A stretch of DNA of 25,156 nucleotides from an uncultured Rhodanobacteraceae bacterium (GTDB lineage Bacteria > Pseudomonadota > Gammaproteobacteria > Xanthomonadales > SZUA-5): contig CALEZI010000110.1 of assembly GCA_937928755.1 (NCBI GenBank), forward strand, positions 1 through 25,156, read 5' to 3'. A model generated the notes under the pieces. That model was not told where the DNA came from. It made no database searches and saw only the letters and a program-made list of their open reading frames with translations. The stretch's first letter is position 1, and the number at the start of each line of letters is the position of its first letter. The position numbers and the translations under genes were made by a program. This document shows, piece after piece, positions 7,589-14,830 of the stretch.

Positions 7589-8515
7589 ATGCGCGCAATG
7601 AAAGCCTGGTCGATCGAAGGCAATACGCAGCGCCTCGATGGCGGCGCGATGTTCGGCAATGTTCCGCGCCCGATGTGGGAACGCTGGCTGGCGCCGGACG
7701 CCGAGCACCGCGTTCCGTTGGCCTGTCGCGCGCTGCTGGTTGAACTCGATGACGGTCGCAAGGTGCTGTTCGAAACCGGCATCGGCGCGTTCTTCGACCC
7801 CAGGATGCGTGAACGTTTCGGTGTGCTGGAAGATCGTCATGTGCTGCTCGACTCGCTTGCCGCACTCGGATTGAGCGACGCCGACATCGATGTTGTGGTT
7901 TTGAGCCATCTGCATTTCGATCATGCCGGAGGGCTGCTGGCTGCATGGCAGGCCGGGGCGCCGGCACGCCTGTTGTTCCCGAAAGCGCGCTTCGTCGTCG
8001 GCCGCGATCACTGGGAGCGCGCGCAGGCGCCGCACCCGCGTGATCGGGCATCGTTCATTCCCGAACTGAATGCGCTGCTGGTCGACAGTGGGCGGCTGGA
8101 ACTGGTCGACCTCGGCCCCGCCAATGCGATCGGCAATCCCGGAGCGGTTCCGGCGCATTGTGAATCGCTGGGCGCCGACGTCGGTTTCTTCGAGTCACAT
8201 GGCCACACGCCCGGCCTGATGCTCAGCGAGATCGGTGGCGACGGTGGTTTCGTGTACTGCGCCGACCTGATTCCCGGCAAAGCCTGGGTGCATCTGCCGG
8301 TGACCATGGGTTACGACCGCTATCCGGAACTGCTGATCGACGAAAAGCGACACTTTCTCGCCGACAAACTGCGCCGTAACGTGCGCCTTTATTTCACTCA
8401 TGATCCGAATGTCGCCCATGCCGCCGTGCAGCTGGACGCAGCCGGACGCTACTCGACGTGCGACGAACAGCGGACGCTGGTCGGCGCGGCGCTTCCCCAA
8501 CCTGCCACTGCCTGA
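7589..8515 (+). CDS. MBL-fold metallo-hydrolase
   Basis: A 308-residue member of the metallo-beta-lactamase superfamily, substrate unknown. The zinc signature SHLHFDHAGG gives His107, His109, Asp111 and His112. A further His206 (GHTPG), the Asp in YCADLIPG and the His in YFTHDPN complete a di-zinc site. This arrangement is shared by lactonases and other small-molecule hydrolases. No signal peptide is seen, so it is probably cytoplasmic. It starts 1 nt after the ggt stop (ATG 7589; a second ATG at 7598 is possible) and so belongs to the same transcript. Calling it a quorum-quenching lactonase would go beyond the evidence. Confidence 0.9.
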   Translation: MRAMKAWSIEGNTQRLDGGAMFGNVPRPMWERWLAPDAEHRVPLACRALLVELDDGRKVLFETGIGAFFDPRMRERFGVLEDRHVLLDSLAALGLSDADIDVVVLSHLHFDHAGGLLAAWQAGAPARLLFPKARFVVGRDHWERAQAPHPRDRASFIPELNALLVDSGRLELVDLGPANAIGNPGAVPAHCESLGADVGFFESHGHTPGLMLSEIGGDGGFVYCADLIPGKAWVHLPVTMGYDRYPELLIDEKRHFLADKLRRNVRLYFTHDPNVAHAAVQLDAAGRYSTCDEQRTLVGAALPQPATA

Positions 8516-8523
8516 GACGATCC

Positions 8524-9003
8524 ATGAACCTGACACGATCTGTGCTGATTGCCCTGTCCCTGCTCGCATTTGCACCGGCCTTCGCCGCTTCCGAGCCGGA
8601 ACCGGTCGCCGTGGTCGACGGCCATCCGGTTTACGGCGAACAGATGCCCGCGGGTGATCCGACTGCGATCGGTCAGGTACTGGCGGATGTCGAGCAATAC
8701 GCCGGCAAGCCGCAGAAGTTCAGCGGTCGCGTGACCAAGGTGTGCCAGAAGAAGGGCTGCTGGATGGTCATCGCCGATGGCGAGCAGAGCGCACGCGTGA
8801 TGTTCGGCGAGGACGATTTCTTCATTCCCAAAGACACCAGCGGCAACGCGGTCGTCTACGGCACGTTGACCGCCAGGACCATGAGTGAGGGCATGGCCAA
8901 ACATCTGGCCAAGGACGAGGGCAAGGACCCCGACGCGATCAAGGGCGAGGTCCAGGAAGTGCAGATCGTGGCAACCTCGGTGATGCTGCTGCCGGCGAGC
9001 TGA
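8524..9003 (+). CDS. DUF4920 domain protein, exported
   Basis: A 159-residue protein with a clear cleavable signal peptide (MNLTRSVLIALSLLAFAPAFAA) and a single small beta-rich domain. The core GRVTKVCQKKGCWMVI contains the two cysteines and following Trp typical of DUF4920 proteins. It is followed by a VMFGEDDFFIPKD stretch and an OB-fold-like end (QIVATSVMLLP). The two cysteines, six residues apart, could bind metal or form a disulfide in the periplasm. ATG 8524 is used because the signal peptide starts there; the frame upstream of it overlaps the end of the MBL gene. It starts 8 nt after that gene and is the last of the plus-strand series. Function is unknown. Confidence 0.88.
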   Translation: MNLTRSVLIALSLLAFAPAFAASEPEPVAVVDGHPVYGEQMPAGDPTAIGQVLADVEQYAGKPQKFSGRVTKVCQKKGCWMVIADGEQSARVMFGEDDFFIPKDTSGNAVVYGTLTARTMSEGMAKHLAKDEGKDPDAIKGEVQEVQIVATSVMLLPAS

Positions 9004-9025
9004 GGCCAGGCGTCTACCTCCAGGC

Positions 9026-9047
9026 GGGTCCAGACTTGGCTGGACCC
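9026..9047 (+). terminator. Hairpin after the DUF4920 gene, terminator-like, related to the 9086-9160 palindrome
   Basis: GGGTCCAG (9026-9033) and CTGGACCC (9040-9047) pair perfectly around ACTTGG, followed by TTT. The stem lies 22 nt after the stop codon at 9003. It differs by one base (G for T) from the GGGTCCAGACTTGTCTGGAC core found twice at 9086-9160. It is therefore both a plausible terminator and a third copy of that repeat. Confidence 0.55.
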
Positions 9048-9085
9048 TTTGCGGCGCCTTGGTCATTGTGGTGGGTGCTTTTGCT

Positions 9086-9160
9086 TTGTGGGTCCAGACT
9101 TGTCTGGACGCTCTCCTTCCTTTTGGGGTCAAGAGCGTCCAGACAAGTCTGGACCCACAA
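9086..9160. repeat. Perfect 29-bp inverted repeat (GTCCAGAC palindrome pair)
   Basis: Positions 9086-9114 and 9132-9160 are exact reverse complements over all 29 bases, separated by 17 nt (9115-9131). Each arm contains the self-complementary core GTCCAGACTTGTCTGGAC (8-bp arms). Transcripts from either side could form a 29-bp stem. It sits between two convergent genes (DUF4920 ending 9003, DUF6164 ending 9209), where it could serve as a two-way terminator or a REP/BIME-like element. Confidence 0.95.
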
Positions 9161-9208
9161 GAGCGGCAGTAGCGTCCCGACGAACCTGGATCGCAACACC
9201 CTGGGCGG

Positions 9209-9577
9209 CTAACGCGACAACAGCGCGAAAGGCAGCCCGATGGTCACCGCGACCAGCAAGGCCACAGCCAGCAGTTGCATCAACATGCGCACCGGGTTGG
9301 CGCGCAGCTCGCCCAGGAAGGTCGGCGCCCTCCCCTCGCGCCGGTCTGCTTCAAGTTCCGCCCGTACGCGCACGACGCGCTGCTTCTGATACTCATCCAG
9401 CAACTGCTTGACCTCGGCTGCGCGCTCCAGATCGCGCAGCCAGATGCCGCCGGCCGAGATGCCCCAGAATCCGGGCTGGGTCTCGTACCAGTCGACCTGA
9501 TGGCGATCGAGCAGCTCACGGACATCCGCGGCCTCGTCGTCGGTGGCCATACGCAGATTGAGCAACAGCTTGGGCAA
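9209..9577 (-). CDS. DUF6164 family membrane protein
   Basis: A 122-residue protein of unknown function. The sequence after the start is PKLLLNLR, then a DDEAADVRELLDRHQVDWYET segment and GFWGISAGGIWLRD, a pattern typical of DUF6164 proteins. A charged helix (ERAAEVKQLLDEYQKQRVVRVRAELE) and one C-terminal membrane segment (MLMQLLAVALLVAVTIGLPFALL) follow. This suggests a tail-anchored protein with a cytoplasmic ferredoxin-like head. The start is taken as TTG 9577 because GGAGGT lies just before it (9581-9586) and the family begins with this PKLLLNLR motif. An ATG at 9601 would add eight basic residues that look untranslated. It starts 65 nt after the hslR stop (9643). Confidence 0.85.
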   Translation of the reverse strand: MPKLLLNLRMATDDEAADVRELLDRHQVDWYETQPGFWGISAGGIWLRDLERAAEVKQLLDEYQKQRVVRVRAELEADRREGRAPTFLGELRANPVRMLMQLLAVALLVAVTIGLPFALLSR

Positions 9578-9642
9578 ACGACCTCCGCGACGCAACGGCA
9601 TTCGATCATTGCAGTATCGCTGCCCGCTCGCGCAGCGCAAGC

Positions 9643-10062
9643 TCAGGCGTCGTCGCTGTCGACCGACTGGTTCTGTTCGAAATGCGCCAGATCACGCCGA
9701 TCGCGCTTGCTCGGTCGACCCGGCGGCGGTTGGTATGCCTGGCGCGACAGACGCTGCGCCTCGCGTTCGCGCGCACGACGTTCGATGCTGGCCGGCGTCT
9801 CGGTATAGAGACCGACTGCTTGTGTCGCCGGCCCGCGTTTGGCTGACAGCGCTGCGACCACCACTTCGAAACGCTCGATTCCCCGCGAAATGGTGAGCTT
9901 GTCGTCGAGGTGGATCGCGCGCGCCGGCTTGCAGCGCGCACCATTGACCTCGATCTTGCCACCGTCGATTGCCTGCTTGGCCAGCGAACGCGTCTTGAAG
10001 AATCGCGCCGCCCAGAGCCATTGGTCGGCGCGTACGGAGGGTGACGGTGGCGTCTGGGTCAT
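9643..10062 (-). CDS. hslR: Heat shock protein 15 (Hsp15), S4-domain RNA-binding protein
   Basis: A 139-residue S4-domain protein. In E. coli, Hsp15 binds 50S subunits carrying a stranded nascent chain and frees them for recycling. The S4 domain lies at about residues 11-70: RADQWLWAARFFKTRSLAKQ, then GGKIEVNG and KPARAIHLDDKLTI. A basic C-terminal tail follows (RRAREREAQRLSRQAYQPPPGRPSKRDRRD), as in the family. ATG 10062 is the start; the frame runs open to 10170, but the extra codons are a translation of the REP-like palindrome pair between hslR and htpG. Placement directly downstream of htpG suggests shared heat-shock control. Confidence 0.93.
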   Translation of the reverse strand: MTQTPPSPSVRADQWLWAARFFKTRSLAKQAIDGGKIEVNGARCKPARAIHLDDKLTISRGIERFEVVVAALSAKRGPATQAVGLYTETPASIERRAREREAQRLSRQAYQPPPGRPSKRDRRDLAHFEQNQSVDSDDA

Positions 10063-10092
10063 GAAATTCAGCCAGGCAACGGGAATCGTCGC

Positions 10093-10154
10093 AGCGACGT
10101 GCACGTCGCGACCGGCGAAACGACCGGTCCGCGGGTCGCGACGTACACGTCGCT
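10093..10154. repeat. REP-like inverted pair between htpG and hslR
   Basis: AGCGACGTGCACGTCGCGACC (10093-10113) and its inverted partner (10134-10154) match over 21 bp with one mismatch, separated by 20 nt. Each core CGACGTGCACGTCG is itself (nearly) palindromic. The outer flank of the right unit reads GCAGGAGCGACGTG on the minus strand, resembling the 'TGTAGGAGCG...CGCGA' REP sequences I recall from xanthomonads. It lies in the 108-nt gap after the htpG stop and could stabilise the htpG mRNA 3' end or reduce read-through into hslR. Confidence 0.85.
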
Positions 10155-10170
10155 CCTGCAACATCTTCAC

Positions 10171-12072
10171 TTACGCGCCAAACAACAAGCCGTTCAAGCG
10201 CCGCACGAAACCACTCGGATCTTCCAACTGTCCGCCTTCGCTGAGCACTGCCTGCTCGAACACCAGCGTCGCCCATTCGCCGAATCGCGCCTCATCGGTT
10301 TCTGCGGCGAGCCGTGCGGTCAGCGCGTGCGCGGGATTCAGCTCCAGCGTTGGCGCGCCGCCACCGGCAGCCTGGCCGGCCTGCTTCAGCAAGCGCTGGG
10401 TGTGCAGCGACAGCTCGTGCTGATCGACCACCAGCACCGCCGCCGAATCGCGCAGGCGCGCGCTGCCGCGCACCGCCTTCACGCGATCGCCGAGGACCGC
10501 CTTGAGGCGATCGGCAAGGCCTTCTGGCAGTTCTGCGGTCGCCGGCGGCGCCACGCCCTCGGCATCCGGGATGTTCGACAGATCGATGTCGCCCTTGGCT
10601 ACCGACACGAACGGTTTGCCATCGAACTCATGGAGATACGACAGCGCCCACTCGTCGATGCGATCCGAAGCCAGCAGCACTTCGACATCCTTGCCGCGGA
10701 ACGCCTCCAGATGCGGGGAATTGCGCGCCGCCAGATGGCTCTCCGCCGTGATGTAGTAGATCGCCGTCTGGTTGGGTCGCAGCCGACCAAGGTAGTCGGT
10801 CAGCGACACCGTCTGCGCCGCGCCCTCGCTCCTGGTCGAAGCAAAACGCAGCAGCTTGGCGATGCGTTCGCGGTGTGCGTAGTCCTCGGTCAGACCTTCC
10901 TTGAAAACCTGGCCGAACTCGCGCCAGAAATCGGCGAACTTCTCCGGCTGGTCCTGCGCCAGCTTGTCCAGCATGTCGAGTACGCGCTTGATGATCGCCG
11001 CGCGGATCTGCTGGGTCAGCTTGTTGTCCTGTAGCAGTTCGCGCGACACGTTCAGCGGCAGGTCGTCGGAATCGATGACGCCACGCACGAAACGCAGGTA
11101 CGCCGGCAGCAACTGCTCGGCGGCGTCCATGATGAAAACGCGCTTGATGTAGAGCTTGAGACCATGTCGCTCGTCGCGGCCGTTGCCGTACAAGTCGAAC
11201 GGCGCCTTGCCGGGGATGAACAACAGACTGGTGTACGACTGGTTGCCTTCGACCTTGTTGTGGCTCCAGCTCAGCGCCTCGCCGTCGGAATGCGCAACGT
11301 GCTTGAAGAAGCCCTGGTAATCCTCATCGGTCAGTTCGGACTTCGGTCGCGCCCACAGCGCAGCCGCCTGATTGACCGTCTCCATCGGCGCAGGTGCCTG
11401 AGACTGCTCGGACTCTTCGGCGGCGACTTCCGCTTTCTCGCCGCGCATGCGGATCGGGAAAGCGATGTGCTCGGAATACTTGTGGATCAGCGAACGCAAT
11501 CGCCAGGACGACAGGAATTCGCGCTCGTCTTCCTTCAGGTGAAGCACGATTTCGGTACCACGGCGAGCGCACTCGATGGCTTCGACGCTGTACTCGCCCT
11601 TGCCTTCGGAGCGCCACAACACGCCATCACTGGCATCCGCGCCGGCGCGTCGGGTACGCAGTTCGACCTCGCTCGCGACGATGAATGCCGAGTAGAAACC
11701 GACACCGAACTGGCCGATCAACTGGGCATCCTTGCGTGCGTCGCCGCTCAGCGCATCGAGGAAACGCCGCGTGCCCGAACGCGCGATGGTGCCGATGTTG
11801 TCGACCACCTCATCAAGGCTCATGCCGATGCCGTTGTCGCGGATGGTCAGCGTGCGGGCGGTTTCGTCGACTTCGATCTCGATCGCCAGCTCTGGCTCGC
11901 CGGCCAGCAACTCGGGCGCCTGCAGCGACTCGAAGCGCAGCTTGTCGAGCGCATCGGAGGCATTCGACACCAGCTCGCGCAGAAAGATTTCCTTGTGCGA
12001 GTACAAGGAATGGATGACGAGATTGAGGACTTGCTGGACTTCGGCCTGAAAGGCGCGGGTCTCGGTAGTCAT
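10171..12072 (-). CDS. htpG: Molecular chaperone HtpG (Hsp90)
   Basis: A 633-residue ATP-dependent cytosolic chaperone of the Hsp90 family, full length. The N-terminal GHKL ATPase domain shows [14 protein letters not shown] (ATP/Mg helix), [11 protein letters not shown] (Asp and glycines of the nucleotide pocket) and [14 protein letters not shown] (lid/glycine motif). The middle domain has [39 protein letters not shown] with the conserved catalytic Arg loop, and [16 protein letters not shown]. The C-terminal dimerisation domain includes [13 protein letters not shown] 12072 is the conserved start ([22 protein letters not shown]). A sigma-32-like promoter lies 37-65 nt upstream, and hslR follows. 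Confidence 0.98.
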
Positions 12073-12108
12073 GGTCGGGCAACCCTGGGTGGACGTGGAG
12101 ATGCGTGG

Positions 12109-12137
12109 ATCTGGGGGCCTGGCGCGCCAAAATCAAG
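12109..12137 (-). promoter_or_regulatory. Probable heat-shock (sigma-32) promoter of htpG
   Basis: On the minus strand a CTTGATT box (12131-12137) and a CCCCAGAT box (12109-12116) are separated by 14 nt. This fits the RpoH consensus CTTGAAA-N13/14-CCCCATnT, with two mismatches in the -35 and one in the -10. The predicted transcript would start about 30 nt before the htpG ATG. Known regulation of htpG by RpoH in other proteobacteria supports it. Confidence 0.6.
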
Positions 12138-12206
12138 TTCATTCCTGGCCTCGATCGCCCGGCGCGCGCAAGGCGCGTCGGGTCGATCCGCCTCCGCGCG
12201 CAATCG

Positions 12207-13397
12207 TTATCGGCCCGCCTGCAGCAGCCGCAACGTGTGCCGGGCGATCATCAGTTCTTCGTTGGTGGCTATCGCGTAAGCCGCCACGCGACTGCCTGCA
12301 GCGCTGATGCAGGGACCGCCCCGGGCGTTCGCCTGGACATCGATTTCGACACCGAGCCAGGCGGCGTCGGCGAGCACACGTTCGCGGATCGTTGCCGAGT
12401 TCTCGCCGATGCCGGCGGTGAACACCAGCGCATCGATGCCCCCGAGCGCAGCGGCCAGCGAACCAAGTTCCCGCCGGACGCGATACAGGAACAGATCGAT
12501 CGCGAGCGCAGCGCGCGGATCCGGATGATCCAGCAGCACACGCATGTCGCTGGAGATCCCGGATACGCCGAGCAGGCCCGACTGGTGGTAGATCAACCGC
12601 TCGATCGCGCGCGCATCCATGCCACGCTGGTCCATCAGGTACAGGATCACGCCCGGATCGATGGCGCCGCAGCGTGTGCCCATCATCAAACCATCGACTG
12701 CGGTGAATCCCATGCTGCTGGCAACGCTGCTGCCGCCGGCCAGCGCACACATGCTGGCGCCATTGCCGAGGTGCAGCACGACCGTGCGACCGCTCGCCGC
12801 GCGGGCGTCGACAATCGGCAGGACCGACGCAATGTACTCGTAGGAGAGGCCGTGAAAGCCGTAGCGGCGCACGCCGGCGTCGTGCAGTTCCTGCGGCAAC
12901 GCAAAACGCTGGGCGAGATCCGCATTGCTGCGGTGGAAGGAGGTGTCGAAGCAGGCAATCTGCGGCAGTTCCGGCTGGCTCGCGAGCAGCAGCTTGATCG
13001 GCGTGAGATTGTGCGGCTGGTGCAACGGCGCCAGCGGGATGTACGCTTCCAGCGAGGCTACCGAAGTCGCGTCCAGACGCACCGGACGTGTGTAATCGAG
13101 ACCACCGTGCACCACCCGATGTCCGACACCGAGCAAGCGACTCGTTGCCAACCACCGGTGCACGAACTCGTCGATGTGCGCGACGCCGCCGGCATGGCCA
13201 GGCGCGTTGCCCGCGTTCCAGGCTTTCTCCACCAGCACGCGTCCTGCCGCGTCCCTGGCGACGAAACGCGGCCGGCTGCTGTAGAGCTCTTCGGCCTGGC
13301 CGCGCACGCTGGCCGCAAGTTCGCCGTCGCAAGCCTCGAAGACCGAGAACTTGATGCTGGAAGATCCGGCGTTGAGTACCAGGATGGCGTCGGTCAT
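12207..13397 (-). CDS. ackA: Acetate kinase
   Basis: A 396-residue kinase that interconverts acetyl-phosphate plus ADP with acetate plus ATP. Motifs of the acetokinase family are all present: LNAGSSSIKFSVF at the N-terminus, HRVVHGGL (substrate Arg), FDTSFH (catalytic Asp), YGFHGLSYEYI, LHLGNGASM, MGTRCGAIDPG (transition-state Arg) and FTAGIGENSATIRE. NEELMIARHT at the end carries the Mg-binding Glu. ATG 13397 is the start; the frame is open further upstream only as a shadow of the preceding gene. It begins 5 nt after the stop of the phosphotransacylase gene, so the two form an operon. Related butyrate/propionate kinases cannot be fully excluded. Confidence 0.95.
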   Translation of the reverse strand: MTDAILVLNAGSSSIKFSVFEACDGELAASVRGQAEELYSSRPRFVARDAAGRVLVEKAWNAGNAPGHAGGVAHIDEFVHRWLATSRLLGVGHRVVHGGLDYTRPVRLDATSVASLEAYIPLAPLHQPHNLTPIKLLLASQPELPQIACFDTSFHRSNADLAQRFALPQELHDAGVRRYGFHGLSYEYIASVLPIVDARAASGRTVVLHLGNGASMCALAGGSSVASSMGFTAVDGLMMGTRCGAIDPGVILYLMDQRGMDARAIERLIYHQSGLLGVSGISSDMRVLLDHPDPRAALAIDLFLYRVRRELGSLAAALGGIDALVFTAGIGENSATIRERVLADAAWLGVEIDVQANARGGPCISAAGSRVAAYAIATNEELMIARHTLRLLQAGR

Positions 13398-13402
13398 GTG
13401 CC

Positions 13403-14347
13403 TCAGCCGGCCTTTGCGGCTTCGGCCTGGCGCCGATACCTGGCCACCAGCACCGCCACCGCGCAGGACGCCAGTCGCGCCAGCACCGAGTCCGCCCGGC
13501 TGGTCAGGATGATCGGCACGCGCGCACCGAGAACGATGCCGGCGGAATCGGCACCGGCAAGGAAGGTCAGGCTCTTGGCCAGCATGTTGCCGGCTTCGAG
13601 ATCCGGCACCAGCAGCACGTTGGCGCGGCCAGCGACCTGCGAGTTGATCTTCTTGATCTTCGCCGACTCCATGTTGATCGCGTTGTCCAGCGCCAGCGGG
13701 CCGTCGATCCGGGCACCCGTGATCTGCCCGCGGTCGGCCATCTTGCACAGCGCCGCCGCTTCGATGGTGGACGGCACTTTGGAGTTCAGCGTTTCCATCG
13801 CCGACAGGATCGCGACGCGTACATCGTCTATGCCGAGCGCATGCGCCAGGTCGATGGCGTTCTGGCAGATATCGACCTTGTCCTCGAGCGTCGGCGCAAT
13901 GTTGACCGCGGCGTCGGTCACGATCAGCGGCGTATCGTGGTTGGGCACATCCATGACAAAACAATGGCTGACCCGCCGCGCGGTGCGCAGACCAACCTCG
14001 CGGCGCACCACTGCGCCCATCAGCTCATCCGTATGCAGGCTGCCCTTCATCAGAATCTCGGCGCGGCCGGAGCGGATCAGCGCCACCGCCTTTGCGGCCG
14101 AGTCGTGACTGTGATCGGCGTCGACGATTTCGAAGGCGCTGATGTCGAGATTGTTGCTGGCGGCCAATTCGCGAATGCGCGCTTGCGGTCCCACCAGGAT
14201 CGGCTGGATCAAGCCCTCGCGCGCGGCATCGATGGCAGCGCTGAGCGAACTCAGATCGCAGGGATGGGCAATCGCAACCGGCGTCGGCGGCAAATCGGCG
14301 CAACGCGAGATCAGTTGCCGGTACTTGACGTGGTTGCTGGCTTCCAT
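13403..14347 (-). CDS. pta: Phosphate acetyl/butyryl-transferase, short form
   Basis: A 314-residue PTA/PTB-domain enzyme that swaps CoA for phosphate on an acyl group (acyl-CoA to acyl-phosphate), feeding acetate kinase. Recognisable stretches are LIQPILVGPQARIRELA, DADHSHDSAAKAVALIRSG, LMKGSLHTDELMGAVV, VTDAAVNIAPTLEDKVDICQ, ALCKMADRGQITGARIDGPL, LVPDLEAGNMLAKSL and GARVPIILTSRADS. The sequence is closest in my memory to the C-terminal half of bifunctional enoyl-CoA hydratase/phosphate acetyltransferases, but no hydratase half is present. The start ATG 14347 has GGAG 10 nt upstream; an earlier in-frame start at 14413 lies within the MITE-like element. Acetyl versus butyryl preference is uncertain. 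Confidence 0.9.
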   Translation of the reverse strand: MEASNHVKYRQLISRCADLPPTPVAIAHPCDLSSLSAAIDAAREGLIQPILVGPQARIRELAASNNLDISAFEIVDADHSHDSAAKAVALIRSGRAEILMKGSLHTDELMGAVVRREVGLRTARRVSHCFVMDVPNHDTPLIVTDAAVNIAPTLEDKVDICQNAIDLAHALGIDDVRVAILSAMETLNSKVPSTIEAAALCKMADRGQITGARIDGPLALDNAINMESAKIKKINSQVAGRANVLLVPDLEAGNMLAKSLTFLAGADSAGIVLGARVPIILTSRADSVLARLASCAVAVLVARYRRQAEAAKAG

Positions 14348-14396
14348 GAGCGGGCTCCGGGAAAACGATTCGATGCCAGATGCTGTCTCATGCAGC

Positions 14397-14635
14397 CTGG
14401 TGTGGTGTCCCAAAACGACCTTGATTCATTTCCGCGTATTTCGACCCGAATGCTGCGCTGTTCGTCGTCGCCAAGGCGCTGCCATGACCTTCGGTCCGGG
14501 CCCGCAACCCGTTGCGTGCGTTCAAGCCGGCGCGCCGCATGCCGCGCAAGCGGCCGGCTTTCACCCTCCTCGCGCCTTGCCTCAGGTCGAAATCCATCGG
14601 AAATTTCTTCAAACTGCTTGGGGACACCACACTAG
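14397..14635. mobile_element. MITE-like 239-bp element with terminal inverted repeats, no coding capacity
   Basis: The ends CTGGTGTGGTGTCCC (14397-14411) and GGGACACCACACTAG (14621-14635) are inverted repeats matching at 14 of 15 bases. Further inward, two more blocks (ATTTCCG and ATTTCGACC) recur in inverted order at almost the same distances: 14428-14446 on the left and the complement of 14585-14604 on the right. This gives structured arms of about 50 bp. The 138-bp interior shows no convincing ORF. The element fills about half of the 483-bp gap between the divergent pta and bdhA genes. No clear target-site duplication is visible. The rest of that gap (14348-14396 and 14636-14830) holds only leader sequence and ribosome-binding sites that I can recognise. 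Confidence 0.65.
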
Positions 14636-14830
14636 TCGCTGAGCACTCGGCCACCTTGACCGACGTCAACGGTAGCATTTGTCGGGCGGTGCTTGCGTCC
14701 AACGCGCCGGCATCCACATGCTGCGGCGAGCGCCCAGTCCGATCGGGCCGCACGAATCCTGGTCGTTGGTACTACTGCGGGCAATCACGCCGCGGGGCAG
14801 TATCGCAATTTGTTTGTGGAGATCTACGAC

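Noticed and set aside
7589..8515. Annotation of the MBL protein as an acyl-homoserine lactone lactonase
   Set aside because: The HxHxDH site is shared by many enzymes of different function, and nothing in the sequence or neighbourhood points to lactones.
10063..10170. N-terminal extension of hslR
   Set aside because: It translates the REP-like palindrome pair; Hsp15 homologues begin close to the ATG at 10062.
12139..13332. 397-codon minus-strand frame inside ackA
   Set aside because: It is a frame-shifted copy of ackA, very rich in Arg; the correct frame carries all acetokinase motifs.
12105..14108. 667-codon open frame on the plus strand opposite ackA and pta
   Set aside because: It is the antisense of two genes with complete catalytic motifs, its composition is Arg/Ala/His-rich, and it shows no domain. 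It is a typical shadow in GC-rich DNA.
14397..14635. sigma-54 promoters at the two GGGACACCACAC sites
   Set aside because: The GG and GC elements do not fall at the required 10-nt spacing. The longer paired inverted blocks are better explained by a mobile-element end.
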